A DNA stretch of 64,000 nucleotides, from positions 62,001-126,000 of the forward strand of contig NZ_SPQL01000003.1 of the NCBI RefSeq assembly GCF_004570385.1. Direction: 5' to 3'. This stretch comes from Blastococcus sp. CT_GayMR19 (lineage in GTDB: Bacteria > Actinomycetota > Actinomycetes > Mycobacteriales > Geodermatophilaceae). The notes beneath the pieces are model-generated. The model saw only the letters and a program-made list of their open reading frames with translations. It had not been told where the DNA came from and searched no databases. The translations under genes were made by a program, and so were the position numbers. The number at the start of each line of letters is the position of its first letter. Position 1 is the stretch's first letter. Below are positions 16,434 through 28,156 of this stretch, piece after piece.

Positions 16434-17635
16434 GCCGACGGTCCCCGGCCCGACCACGACCAGGCGTACTTGCCGTCGTCCGTGGCCGTTCCGGCCTCGC
16501 CCAGGTCCAGCGGGCGGAACGTGTCCACCATGACGGCGAGCTCGTCGAAGTACTCGGTGCCGAGCGAGCGCTCGACGGCCCCGGGCTGCGGGCCGTGGCT
16601 GTGCCCTCCGGGGTGCACGGAGATCGAGCCCTTGCCGATGCCCGAGCCCTTGCGGGCCTCATAGTCGCCGTCGACGTAGAACATGATCTCGTCGGAGTCG
16701 ACGTTGGAGTGGTAGTAGGGGACCGGCACCGCCTGCGGGTGGTAGTCGACCTTCCGGGGCACGAAGTTGCAGATCACGAAGTTGTGGCCCTCGAACACCT
16801 GGTGCACCGGCGGCGGCTGGTGGACCCGGCCGGTGATCGGCTCGTAGTCGGCGATGTTGAACGCGTACGGATAGAGGCAGCCGTCCCAGCCGACGACGTC
16901 GAAGGGGTGCTCCGGGAGGACGTGGACGGTGCCCGTGAGCCCGCCGGGCCCCGCGCCGCGGTGCTTGATGTAGACCTCGACGTCGGTGCCCTCGCCCAGC
17001 AGCGGCTCGAGGGGAGCGCGCAGATCGCGCTCGCAGAACGGCGCGTGCTCCAGGAACTGCCCGTACTTCGAGAGGTACCGCCTGGGCGGGACGATGTGGC
17101 TGTTGGCCTCGATGACGTAGGTGCGCAGCGGCTCGCCGCCGGTCGGGATCCACCGGTGGGTGGTGGTCCGCGGCAGGATCACGTAGTCGCCCTGTGACAC
17201 CTCCAGCGCACCGAAGGTCGTCTCCACCGTGGCGCTCCCACGCTCGACGTAGACGCACTCGTCGCCGGTCGCGTTGCGGTAGTAGGGGGAGGTCGCCGAG
17301 GAGACGGCGTAGGAGATCCGGACGTCGCCGTTGCCCAGCACCAGACGCCGGCCGGTGACCGGGTCGGTGGCCTTGTGCTCCTCGCCGGGGAACAGGTCGT
17401 GCAGCTTCAGGTGCCGAGGCACGAGCGGGCTGTTGGGGGTGAGCGTCTGGTCGGACAGCTCCCACGGGCGGGCGTCGACGATCGCCGACGGGATGCCGCG
17501 GTGGTAGAGCAGCGAGGAGTCCGAGGAGAAGCCCTCCTCGCCGATGAGCTCCTCGGCGTAGAGGCCGCCGTCGGGACGGCGGAACTGGGTGTGGCGCTTG
17601 GGTGGGACCTCGCCCACCTGCCGGTAGAACGCCAT
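16430..17635 (-). CDS. hmgA: Homogentisate 1,2-dioxygenase
   Basis: A 401-residue cupin enzyme that opens the homogentisate ring with Fe(II) and O2 to give 4-maleylacetoacetate. Iron-site and substrate motifs are present: PYYHSNVDSDEIMFYVDGDY with the His and Glu ligands, and SISVHPGGHSHGPQPG. The ATG at 17635 follows AGAGGTGA at good spacing. Slightly shorter than human and Pseudomonas enzymes (about 430-445) but typical of actinobacterial ones. It is third in a five-gene catabolic operon and overlaps the unknown gene by 4 bases. Confidence 0.95.
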   Translation of the reverse strand: MAFYRQVGEVPPKRHTQFRRPDGGLYAEELIGEEGFSSDSSLLYHRGIPSAIVDARPWELSDQTLTPNSPLVPRHLKLHDLFPGEEHKATDPVTGRRLVLGNGDVRISYAVSSATSPYYRNATGDECVYVERGSATVETTFGALEVSQGDYVILPRTTTHRWIPTGGEPLRTYVIEANSHIVPPRRYLSKYGQFLEHAPFCERDLRAPLEPLLGEGTDVEVYIKHRGAGPGGLTGTVHVLPEHPFDVVGWDGCLYPYAFNIADYEPITGRVHQPPPVHQVFEGHNFVICNFVPRKVDYHPQAVPVPYYHSNVDSDEIMFYVDGDYEARKGSGIGKGSISVHPGGHSHGPQPGAVERSLGTEYFDELAVMVDTFRPLDLGEAGTATDDGKYAWSWSGRGPSA

Positions 17636-17696
17636 GGGGTCACCTCTCGTGGTGGACAGGGGCCGGAATCGCGCTCTTGGCCCCCCGGGATGTCGG

Positions 17697-19310
17697 TCAG
17701 GCGGGGACGGGACTGGGGACGGGGCAGGTGAGCAGCCGGGCCACCGCGGGGGCGACGTCGGCGGCACGGGTGAGGACGGCGGCCACGTGGCCGTCGGGGC
17801 GCAGCACCCAGATCTCGTCGGGCCGGGCGCCGAGGGCCTGGCGCAGCGTGGGCCCCGCATCGAGGTCGGCGATGCGGTGCACCCCGACGGGGAGATCGCC
17901 GGCGAGCGACTCCGGCACCGACGGGATCGGGGCGTCGTCCCCGACGAGCACGGTGACGCCCTCGCGGGCCAGCTGGCGCAGCCGGACGACGTCCGGACGC
18001 CCCCGAACGGTGATCGGGCAGTCGGGCACCAGCACACCGGGCGCCGGGACGGGCACGTCGCCACGTGCGGGCCGTCCAGGGAACGGACGACGCTCGTCCG
18101 GCGTGGTCAGCGGCGAGTCGACGTACCAGAACGGCTCGGCGAGCCGGCCGGAGTCGACCTGGGCCCGCGCCTCCGGGTCGGTCGCGGCCCGCTCCAGCAC
18201 GTCGAGACGGCGGCGTGCCTCCTCGTCGCTGCCCGGTACGAGGAACCGCATGGTGTCGCCGGTGACCTCGATGTTCTCCAGTGCCGCGGCGTGCCGCTCG
18301 TCGTGGTAGCTGTCGAGCAGCGACTCCGGGGCCCACCCACGGGCGACGAAGGCGATCTTCCAGGCGGCGTTCTCCGCGTCCAGGACGCCGGAGTTCAGGC
18401 CCCGCGCGCCGAAGGGGGAGACGAGGTGGGCGGCGTCACCCGAGACGAGCACCCGGCCGACCCGCATCCGGTCGACGACCCGGGAGTGGAAGCGGTAGAC
18501 CGACTTCCACACGATCTCGTAGGGCCGGTCGCCGATCACCTGGCGGATGCGCCGGTCCAGACCCCCGGAGGACTCCTCGACGGCCAGGTCGAAGTCGGCC
18601 GGCACCTGCCAGTCGATCCGGAACGTGGAGTCGGGGCAGGGATGGATGAGCACCTGGCGGCCGGGATTCCACTCCGGGTCGAAGTAGAACCGGCGCTCGG
18701 ACTCCCAGCCGGGCAGATCGGTACGGATGTCGCAGATCAGGAAGTGGTCGTCGAACGTCTCGCCCTCGAACGTGAGGCCGAGCGCGGAGCGCACCTCGTC
18801 GCTGCGCGGTCCGGGGCAGGCGACCGCGTAGGAGCCGGTCACCGGCACCGGGCCGTCGGGGGTCGCGCAGGTGACGGTCACGCCCGACTCGTCCTGCTCG
18901 ATGCCGGTGACCCGATGACCCCAGCGGACCTCGATCAGCGGCTCGGCCGCGATCCGCTCGTCGAGGAGCCGCTCGGTCTCGCACTGCGAGATGTTCACGA
19001 ACGGCGGGAACGGTGACTTGCCGCGGTCGGCGAACTGGAAGTGGAACAGCTCGGTGTCGCGGTGGAAGGTCCGCGCGGTGGTCCAGGTGACGCCCCGCCG
19101 GGCCACCTCCGCGCCGACGCCGACCGAGTCCCAGACGTCGATGACGTCACGCTGCTGGCAGATCGCCTTGCTGCCGATCAGATCGCGCTCGGGCCGGCCG
19201 TCGAGGACGACGACCGACAGGCCCCAGCGCGCGAGGAGGAGGGCCGCGGTCTGGCCGACCGGGCCGCAGCCCAGGACCAGCACCGGGGTGCTCGGAGGAG
19301 GAGTGGTCAT
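17697..19310 (-). CDS. FAD-dependent aromatic monooxygenase (PHBH/MhpA type)
   Basis: A 537-residue class A flavoprotein hydroxylase. It shows the FAD-binding GCGPVG loop near the N-terminus, a later GDAAHLVSPFGARGLNSG motif that binds the flavin ribityl chain, and a thioredoxin-like C-terminal domain common in MhpA/phenol-hydroxylase relatives. These enzymes add a hydroxyl to phenolic acids using NAD(P)H. Standing first before HmgA, it may make homogentisate from a hydroxyphenylacetate; no HppD gene is in the window, so this route is plausible but unproven. ATG at 19310; 8 bases separate it from the MBL-fold gene upstream. Confidence 0.88.
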   Translation of the reverse strand: MTTPPPSTPVLVLGCGPVGQTAALLLARWGLSVVVLDGRPERDLIGSKAICQQRDVIDVWDSVGVGAEVARRGVTWTTARTFHRDTELFHFQFADRGKSPFPPFVNISQCETERLLDERIAAEPLIEVRWGHRVTGIEQDESGVTVTCATPDGPVPVTGSYAVACPGPRSDEVRSALGLTFEGETFDDHFLICDIRTDLPGWESERRFYFDPEWNPGRQVLIHPCPDSTFRIDWQVPADFDLAVEESSGGLDRRIRQVIGDRPYEIVWKSVYRFHSRVVDRMRVGRVLVSGDAAHLVSPFGARGLNSGVLDAENAAWKIAFVARGWAPESLLDSYHDERHAAALENIEVTGDTMRFLVPGSDEEARRRLDVLERAATDPEARAQVDSGRLAEPFWYVDSPLTTPDERRPFPGRPARGDVPVPAPGVLVPDCPITVRGRPDVVRLRQLAREGVTVLVGDDAPIPSVPESLAGDLPVGVHRIADLDAGPTLRQALGARPDEIWVLRPDGHVAAVLTRAADVAPAVARLLTCPVPSPVPA

Positions 19311-19318
19311 CGCCGCCG

Positions 19319-20281
19319 TCAGCCCTGCAGCTCGTCCCAGACCTGGCGGTCCCGCTCGGCCGTCCAGATCACCGGGCGCTCGATGCCGTCGAACTCGTCC
19401 CACAGGCGCTGGACGTCGAAGGGCAGGCAGTGCTCGAAGATGGGCCAGGCGCCGTACTTCGGGGCGAGGGCCTCGTGGGTGGCGGCGAACGCGTCCTTGA
19501 GGGTGCCGCCGGAGCGGTGTGCCTCCCCGACCGTCCGGTGCATCGTGAGCAGGAAGTCGCGGGTCTGCTCGATGGCGGCGTCCACCTCGTCCCGGCCGTG
19601 GGCGATGGCGCCCCGGCCGCCGACGAGCTGGCGGGCACCGAGCGCCTTGACCCGGTCGAGGGTGTCGGCGGCCCAGTCGAAGTGGAAGGCGTCGCCGGTG
19701 TAGAGCGCGGCCTGGGACTCCACGAGGTCGCCGGCGAAGACGATCTCGTGCTTGGGGATCCAGGCGACGATGTCGCCCTCGGTGTGGCCCCGGCCGAGGA
19801 ACTCCAGGACGAGGTCGCCCCGGTCGCCGCCGAGCTCGATGGTGAGCCTGTCGCGGAAGGTCATCGTCGGCCAGGTGAGCCCCGGGATCGACTCGGGCTC
19901 CTCGAAGAGCCGCGGCATCCGGCCGTACTCGCTCTCCCAGTCCTGCTGGCCGCGCTCGGCGATCAGGTGCTTGGTCTGCTCGGAGCTGACGATCACCTCG
20001 GCGTCGAACGCGCTGGCGCCGAGGACGCGGACGGCGTGGTAGTGGCTGAGCACCAGGTAGCGGACCGGCTTGTCGGTGTGCTCGCGCAGCTTGGCCAGCC
20101 AGCGCCGGGCGGCGACCGGTGTGGCCAGCGCCTCGAAGCAGACGAGGAAGTCCTCGCCCTCGATGGCGCCGAGGTTGGGGTCACCTGCCGCCGTCAGTGC
20201 GTACACGCCGTCGGCGAGCACCTCGAGGGTCTGCTGCTTGACGCCGAGATCGGCGGAGGATGCGAAGGGCTTGGCTGCCAT
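19319..20281 (-). CDS. MBL-fold metallo-hydrolase with altered metal motif
   Basis: A 320-residue metallo-beta-lactamase-fold protein, first gene of the homogentisate operon. The signature HxHxDH is replaced: the sequence reads LSHYHAVRVLGA, keeping both histidines but with Val and Arg in place of Asp and His. Later ligands look intact (GRGHTEGD, VFAGDLVES and a C-terminal GRGAIAHG), so one metal site may be lost or rebuilt. Family members hydrolyse lactones, thioesters and similar bonds. In this position it may act on a thioester or lactone entering the pathway; this is inference. ATG at 20281 with GGAG seven to eight bases upstream. Confidence 0.82.
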   Translation of the reverse strand: MAAKPFASSADLGVKQQTLEVLADGVYALTAAGDPNLGAIEGEDFLVCFEALATPVAARRWLAKLREHTDKPVRYLVLSHYHAVRVLGASAFDAEVIVSSEQTKHLIAERGQQDWESEYGRMPRLFEEPESIPGLTWPTMTFRDRLTIELGGDRGDLVLEFLGRGHTEGDIVAWIPKHEIVFAGDLVESQAALYTGDAFHFDWAADTLDRVKALGARQLVGGRGAIAHGRDEVDAAIEQTRDFLLTMHRTVGEAHRSGGTLKDAFAATHEALAPKYGAWPIFEHCLPFDVQRLWDEFDGIERPVIWTAERDRQVWDELQG

Positions 20282-20303
20282 GAGGCGCTCCAGACGTGGT
20301 CTA

Positions 20304-20318
20304 GTTCTGATAGCGAAC
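20304..20318. promoter_or_regulatory. Candidate IclR operator of the homogentisate operon
   Basis: GTTCTGATAGCGAAC is a short palindrome (GTTC-N7-GAAC) 22 bases upstream of the operon's first start codon. Its form fits IclR-family sites, and an IclR gene closes the same cluster. The surroundings are unusually AT-rich for this genome, as expected of a promoter. Confidence 0.5.
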
Positions 20319-20513
20319 CCCGTGTTCTTTTCTCGACCCGACGGTACGGGGAAGTGGCGCGCGGCACAAGCAGCTCGCCGGCGACGATCCGCAAGGACCG
20401 GGTGCCCCGCGGATTGCCCGACAGTTCGGCACCCGGGCCCGGACCGGCTGGCGCGACGGCGCCTTGGGGTGTCCGATGTGGACCTGCGCATCGATGACCC
20501 TCGAGGAGTCTCC

Positions 20514-22361
20514 ATGTCGCGTCGGCGTACCACGCTGCTGGCTCTGACCGGGCTGACCGCCACCGCCCTCGCGGCCGCTCCGCCCAGCGCCGCCGCCGTC
20601 GAGCCGGTGCCGGAGAAGCAGCCGCTGGCGATCGGCACCGGGGGCGCGGTCGCGGCGGTCGACCCGGACGCGACGCGGGTGGGCCTCGACGTCCTGGCGG
20701 CCGGTGGCAACGCGGCCGACGCGGCGGTCGCCGCAGCCGCGGCCCTGGGTGTGACGGAGCCCTATTCGGCCGGGATCGGAGGCGGCGGATTCTTCGTCTA
20801 CTACGAGGCCGCGACCGGCGAGGTCTCCGCGATCGACGGCCGGGAGACGGCGCCCCTCGCGATGGGCGCCGGCGCCTTCCTGGACGAGGCGGGTGACGCC
20901 CTGCCCTTCGCGGAGGCCGTGCAGAGCGGACTGTCGGTGGGCACGCCGGGCACGCCGCTCACCTGGGCGCGGGCACTGGAGGAGTTCGGCACCCTGTCGC
21001 TCGCGGAGGCGCTGGAGGGTGGGATCCGGCTGGCCGACGAGGGCTTCGTCGTCGACGAGACGTTCCGGCAGCAGACCGCGGACAACGAGGAGAAGTTCCG
21101 CCTGTTCCAGCCGACTGCCGAGCTGTTCCTCCCGGACGGCGCCCTTCCCGAGGTGGGGTCCGTGTTCCGCAATCCCGACCTGGCAGGCACCTACGAGGTG
21201 CTCGCCGGCAAGGGCGTGGAGGCGATCTACACGGGCGAGCTGGCGGAGGAGATCGTCGAGACGGTCCAGGATCCGCCGGAGGCGGCGGGCGCCGCTGAGG
21301 TGCGACCGGGACTGCTCGAGCCGGTCGACCTGGCGCGCTACGACGCCCCCATGCGCGAGCCGACCCGCATCGACTACCGGGGACTCGAGATCTACGGGAT
21401 GGCCCCGCCGTCGAGCGGCGGCTCGACCGTCGGGGAGGCCCTGAACATCCTCGAGCGGTTCCCGCTGAGCTCCATGGCCGACGTGCCGGTCCTGCACTCC
21501 TACCTCGAGGCGAGCGCACTGGCCTTCGCCGACCGCAACGCCTACGTGGGTGACCCCGCGTACTCGCAGGTGCCGCTGGCGCAGCTGCTGTCCGACGAGT
21601 TCGCGGCGGAGCGGGCGTGCGCCGTCGACCCGGTCGCGGCACTCGACAAGCCGACGGCCGCGGGCAGCCCGGACGGCGAGTACGGGCCGTGCCCCGCGGA
21701 GGACGGGCCGACCGCGGGGGAGGGCGCCGAGGGGCTCTCCACGACCCACCTCACGGTCGGCGATGCGGCGGGGAACATCGCGAGCTACACCCTGACCATC
21801 GAGGCCACCGGCGGCAGCGGGATCACCGTGCCCGGCCGCGGGTTCATCCTCAACAACGAGCTGACCGACTTCACGTTCAAGGCCGCCGACCCGACCCGGC
21901 CCGAGCCGAACCTGCCCGCCCCGGGCAAGCGCCCGCGCAGCAGCATGTCGCCGACCATCGTGCTCGACGACGGCAACCCGGTCCTGGCCCTCGGTTCTCC
22001 GGGTGGCAGCACGATCATCACGACGGTGCTGCAGACGCTGGTGAACCGCATCGACCGGAACCTCGACCTCGCGGAGGCGATCGCCGCGCCCCGCGCCAGC
22101 CAGCGCAACTCTCCGACGCCCGATGCGGAGCCGGCGTTCATCGAGCTCTACGGCGGCGACCTCGGGGCGCTGGGGCACGAGTTCGTCCCCGTGGCCGAGC
22201 TCGGCGCGGCGACGGGTGTCGAGTACCTGCCGGGGGGCCTGCTGCTGGCCGCCGCCGAGCCCGAGCGACGCGGCGGGGGCAGCGCCGGCGTCGTGCAGGA
22301 CGTCACCGGGGACGTCGGGCCCGACGACCCGCAGTTGGCGCCGGAACTCGGGCAGAACTGA
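20514..22361 (+). CDS. ggt: Secreted gamma-glutamyltransferase
   Basis: A 615-residue Ntn-hydrolase precursor. The N-terminus has an export signal (RRRTTLLALTGLTATALAAA) with a likely cleavage after ASA-type alanines near residue 27. The large-subunit part carries AGGNAADAAVAAAAALGV and SAGIGGGGFF. The autoprocessing threonine is in GLSTTHLTVGD, which starts the small subunit; later motifs include RGFILNNELTDF and LALGSPGGSTI. The enzyme cleaves gamma-glutamyl amides or transfers the glutamyl group outside the cell. Actinobacteria use mycothiol, so the natural substrate is open. ATG at 20514 with GAGGAG upstream. Divergent from the homogentisate operon. Confidence 0.93.
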   Translation: MSRRRTTLLALTGLTATALAAAPPSAAAVEPVPEKQPLAIGTGGAVAAVDPDATRVGLDVLAAGGNAADAAVAAAAALGVTEPYSAGIGGGGFFVYYEAATGEVSAIDGRETAPLAMGAGAFLDEAGDALPFAEAVQSGLSVGTPGTPLTWARALEEFGTLSLAEALEGGIRLADEGFVVDETFRQQTADNEEKFRLFQPTAELFLPDGALPEVGSVFRNPDLAGTYEVLAGKGVEAIYTGELAEEIVETVQDPPEAAGAAEVRPGLLEPVDLARYDAPMREPTRIDYRGLEIYGMAPPSSGGSTVGEALNILERFPLSSMADVPVLHSYLEASALAFADRNAYVGDPAYSQVPLAQLLSDEFAAERACAVDPVAALDKPTAAGSPDGEYGPCPAEDGPTAGEGAEGLSTTHLTVGDAAGNIASYTLTIEATGGSGITVPGRGFILNNELTDFTFKAADPTRPEPNLPAPGKRPRSSMSPTIVLDDGNPVLALGSPGGSTIITTVLQTLVNRIDRNLDLAEAIAAPRASQRNSPTPDAEPAFIELYGGDLGALGHEFVPVAELGAATGVEYLPGGLLLAAAEPERRGGGSAGVVQDVTGDVGPDDPQLAPELGQN

Positions 22362-22370
22362 CGCCGTCCC

Positions 22371-23861
22371 CTAGTAGATGCAGCTGGAGTCCGCCGCCGT
22401 CCGCTCGTTGCCGGCGTCGCTGCCGTCGGTGTCCGCCGGCGCCTGCGCGGTGACCGCCTCGCCGATGCCGTTGTAGTCGGAGCCGATGACCAGCTGGACG
22501 GTTCCCGCCGGCAGGCTGTCGTCGACGGCGAGCGCCGCGCCGGGCACCTGTGCGGCCACCAGCGCCGCGGCGGCCTCGTCCCCGGAGGCATGCCGGACCG
22601 TCGTCGTATCGGTGGGGTCGGCGTTGCCGCCACTGCCGGCCTCGAAGCCGGCGGTCGACAGCGCGGTCGCGGCGGTCGCGGCGGCCCCCGGGATCCCCGA
22701 GCCGTTCAGGACGCTCACCGTCACCGCGCCGGGCGACACCGGCGGAGCCTCACTGGTCGGCGCCGCGGACGACGTGCTCGCGGCGGGCGGGGCGGTCAGC
22801 GAGTCGAAGAAGGCCTCGACCTCCGCTTCGCCGGGCGGCTCGAGGACGTCGGCGCCGTCGATCCGGGCGGGCGTCAGCCCGGGGATGGTCTGGAACGTGA
22901 TGGCCCCGGGCTGGACGCCCTGCATCTGCCCCGCCAGGTCGAAGATGTCCAGCCCCTGATCCAGGGTGACGCTGCTTCCGAGCTGCTCGACGATCGCCTT
23001 CTGCTTGCCGAGGTCGAGCAGCAGGTCGGTGGACAGGATGTTGCGCAGCATGCCCGCGATGTAGACCTGCTGCCGGACGACCCGGTCGAGGTCGAAGTTC
23101 GGCAGGCCGTGCCGCTGCCGGACGAACTTCAGCGCATCGTCCCCGCCGATCGTCTGGACGCCGGCCGGGAAGTCCGCGCCGGAGAGGGAGTCGCTGGTCG
23201 CCTGGCACAGGTTGACCTGCACGCCGCCGACGATGCGGCTGAGGTTGATGAAGCCCAGCAGGTCGATCGCGGCGAAGTGGTCGATCCCCAGGCCCGTGAA
23301 CTGGCTGACCGTCTGGGTGAGCAGCTGCGCTCCGGCGGAGTCCTTCTCCGCGTCGCTGCCCTCCGCCGCGTTGTAACCGCGGGAGTAGGCCGAGTTCAGC
23401 CTGCCCATCCCGTGCTCGGGGATGGGGACGTAGGTGTCGCGCGGCAGGGAGACGAACGACGCCCCGGATCCGTCGCCGGGGAGGTGGACCAGCATCATCG
23501 AGTCGGTGTTGAGCACCCCGTCGGGGTCGCCGGTGCTGAACTCCGCCTGCTGCTCTGCGGTCAGCCCGGTGCGGGAGTCCATGCCGACCAGCAGCAGGTT
23601 CATCTCCTGACCGGCCCGATCTCCGCCGACGATGGCGTCGGTGCGGTTCACGCTGGCCTCGGCCACGCGGACGAGGTACCAGCCCCAGCCGCTACCGGCG
23701 AGCACCAGCGCGCTCAGCAGCGCGGCGACCAGGCGCGCCGTCGTGACGGCCCGAGCCGACCCCCGACCACGGGTCGTGCGCGCCGTTGCTTCCCGCGAAG
23801 AGTCCCGGCCCGCGCGTGGGTCCAGATGTGGGGGCAGGGGACGCCGCTGGTCCCGGCTCAC
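22371..23861 (-). CDS. LytR-CpsA-Psr (LCP) family cell-wall ligase with LytR_C domain
   Basis: A protein of about 496 residues: a basic cytosolic tail, one membrane segment (LVAALLSALVLAGSGWGWYLV), an LCP domain (LLLVGMDSRTG, SLPRDTYVPIP, FVRQRHGLPNFDLDRVVRQQ), an Ala/Pro-rich linker, and a LytR_C domain (VTVSVLNGSGIPGAA). LCP enzymes move lipid-linked glycopolymers such as arabinogalactan or teichoic acids onto peptidoglycan. The start is uncertain: GTG at 23861 is the best in-frame choice that leaves room for the divergent promoter. It converges tail to tail with ggt (9-base gap). Confidence 0.88.
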   Translation of the reverse strand: MSRDQRRPLPPHLDPRAGRDSSREATARTTRGRGSARAVTTARLVAALLSALVLAGSGWGWYLVRVAEASVNRTDAIVGGDRAGQEMNLLLVGMDSRTGLTAEQQAEFSTGDPDGVLNTDSMMLVHLPGDGSGASFVSLPRDTYVPIPEHGMGRLNSAYSRGYNAAEGSDAEKDSAGAQLLTQTVSQFTGLGIDHFAAIDLLGFINLSRIVGGVQVNLCQATSDSLSGADFPAGVQTIGGDDALKFVRQRHGLPNFDLDRVVRQQVYIAGMLRNILSTDLLLDLGKQKAIVEQLGSSVTLDQGLDIFDLAGQMQGVQPGAITFQTIPGLTPARIDGADVLEPPGEAEVEAFFDSLTAPPAASTSSAAPTSEAPPVSPGAVTVSVLNGSGIPGAAATAATALSTAGFEAGSGGNADPTDTTTVRHASGDEAAAALVAAQVPGAALAVDDSLPAGTVQLVIGSDYNGIGEAVTAQAPADTDGSDAGNERTAADSSCIY

Positions 23862-24060
23862 CGTCGGGTCCGGTCGTCCCGGCCGAGGGGGCGGGCAATG
23901 ACGGCGTGGCGACCCGGCGGTGCCAGGACTGGAAATCGCCGGGGCACGGCTGAGAGGGTGCCATTGCAGCGTCGATGTTCGGAAGACCGTCGTGCCCGAG
24001 CCGTCCCCCGGGTCGTTCCGGCGTATCGGAACACCGTCCCGACCGGAGAGGAGAACGCCG

Positions 24061-24861
24061 ATGAGACTGGCCCTGTGCCAGATGCTGTCCACGGCCGACA
24101 AGGACGTCAACGGCAAGACGGTCGCCGAGATGGCGCGGCAGGCCGCGGCGGAACGGGCCGACCTCGTCGTCTTCCCCGAGTTCGCCATGTACGCGATGCC
24201 GGCCATGTCGCCGGAGTTCGTCGCCGCCGCAGAGTCCCTCGACGGCCCGTGGGTCAGCGGGATCCGGGCACTCGCCGTCGAACTGCGGGTGGCGATCGTG
24301 GTGGGTCTCGTCGAGCCCTCGGACGATCCCGGAAAGGCCTACAACACGCTGCTGTTCGTGGGTCCCGACGGGAGGGACCTGGCCGTCTACCGCAAGCAGC
24401 ACCTGTACGACGCGTTCGGATACCGCGAGTCCGACCACATCTGCGCGGGACCGTTGGGCGCGCCGCCGGTGGTCCGGATCGGCGACGTCAGCGTGGCGAT
24501 CGCGACCTGCTACGACCTGCGCTTCCCGGAGGTGGCCCGGCTCGCGGCCGATGCGGGCGCCGAGCTCCTGGTCTACCCGGCCGCGTGGGTGCCCGGCCCC
24601 CGCAAGGAGGACCACTGGAAGGTCCTCGCGCGGGCCCGGGCGATCGAGAACACCGTCTTCACGGCCGGCGTCGGGCAGGCACCGCCCGTGGGCATCGGCT
24701 CGACACTCATCACCGACCCGTCGGGCCTGGTCGTGGGCGAGCTCGGTGAGTCCACCTCCGCAGTGCTCGTTCGCGACATCGATCCTCGGCGGGTCTCGGA
24801 GGTCCGGCTGACCAACCCGAGTCTGACCAACCGCCGCTACCGGATCTCCACTCCGGACTGA
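24061..24861 (+). CDS. Carbon-nitrogen hydrolase (nitrilase superfamily amidase)
   Basis: A 266-residue enzyme with the Glu-Lys-Cys catalytic triad: Glu in VVFPEFAMY, Lys in VYRKQHLYDAFG and Cys in IATCYDLRFPE. Length and motifs fit the Nit1/Nit2 or omega-amidase branch, which hydrolyses amides such as deaminated glutathione or 2-oxo-acid amides in the cytosol. The ATG follows GAGAGGAGAA at good spacing. Monocistronic and divergent from the LCP gene. A role in side-product clearance is a guess. Confidence 0.9.
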   Translation: MRLALCQMLSTADKDVNGKTVAEMARQAAAERADLVVFPEFAMYAMPAMSPEFVAAAESLDGPWVSGIRALAVELRVAIVVGLVEPSDDPGKAYNTLLFVGPDGRDLAVYRKQHLYDAFGYRESDHICAGPLGAPPVVRIGDVSVAIATCYDLRFPEVARLAADAGAELLVYPAAWVPGPRKEDHWKVLARARAIENTVFTAGVGQAPPVGIGSTLITDPSGLVVGELGESTSAVLVRDIDPRRVSEVRLTNPSLTNRRYRISTPD

Positions 24862-25279
24862 TGGACGTCGCCGACCGAGGATTCCGCCCAGGGGCGATCC
24901 GGCGCCCGGGCCGTGAGGCAGGAGGCCGGCTCGCCTGAGGGTCGTGCTGTGTCCTCACCCCCGCACGGGTGTGCGCTCGACACCCCGAGCGGACCCGCGT
25001 GCACCCAGGTCGCCGATGCCCAACCCGCCCAGCACGGCGTCGAGCACGTCGATGGGCTCCTGCGTCGGCTCCTCGCTCGGAACCGTCACCTCCTCGGCGC
25101 GCGCGTGGACCGAGTCCACGAACGTCGACCAGGTCGGCCACGGCGGAACGCCGAGGCGATCCCGCGTGCTCGCCCACGGCTGGCGGGGACCCCATGCCAG
25201 CCGCCGATGATGGCGAGGTCGTACAGGGTGCACAACCGTCCTGGGGAACGGCTGCGAGCGACCGGTGCCGACCCGGGAA
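24862..25279. other. Gap between nitrilase gene and katG
   Basis: A 418-base convergent gap. A possible minus-strand gene lies in it (see the next entry). No clear terminator or other element is seen. Confidence 0.4.
24955..25233 (-). CDS. Possible short hypothetical protein or gene remnant
   Basis: An open frame of 92 codons whose second half reads like protein (SVHARAEEVTVPSEEP then IDVLDAVLGGLGIG) with GC-rich third positions, while the first part is tryptophan- and arginine-rich and looks non-coding. There is no good ribosome site at the 25233 start. An internal GTG near the EEV segment could be the real start. It may be the tail of a lost gene. No homologue is recognised. Confidence 0.2.
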   Translation of the reverse strand: MHPVRPRHHRRLAWGPRQPWASTRDRLGVPPWPTWSTFVDSVHARAEEVTVPSEEPTQEPIDVLDAVLGGLGIGDLGARGSARGVERTPVRG

Positions 25280-27992
<2,713 letters not shown>

Positions 27993-28156
27993 CCGCCGAG
28001 CGTGGCCCCAGATCTGGAATCGATCAACCCTTGCGCGCTCCGGCGCTCGAACTCGCGCCCGGCCGGGCAGCGGCGGCCATGCACGTCCTCGCGGGCCCGG
28101 TGCCGCGACCGGCGACGGGGGCGCGGTCCGAGGGCGCAACGACCGCCCGGGCGCCG

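Noticed and set aside
14170-16533. A 787-codon plus-strand frame over the homogentisate genes
   Set aside because: Antisense to fahA, the unknown gene and part of hmgA; composition is that of a GC-rich shadow frame.
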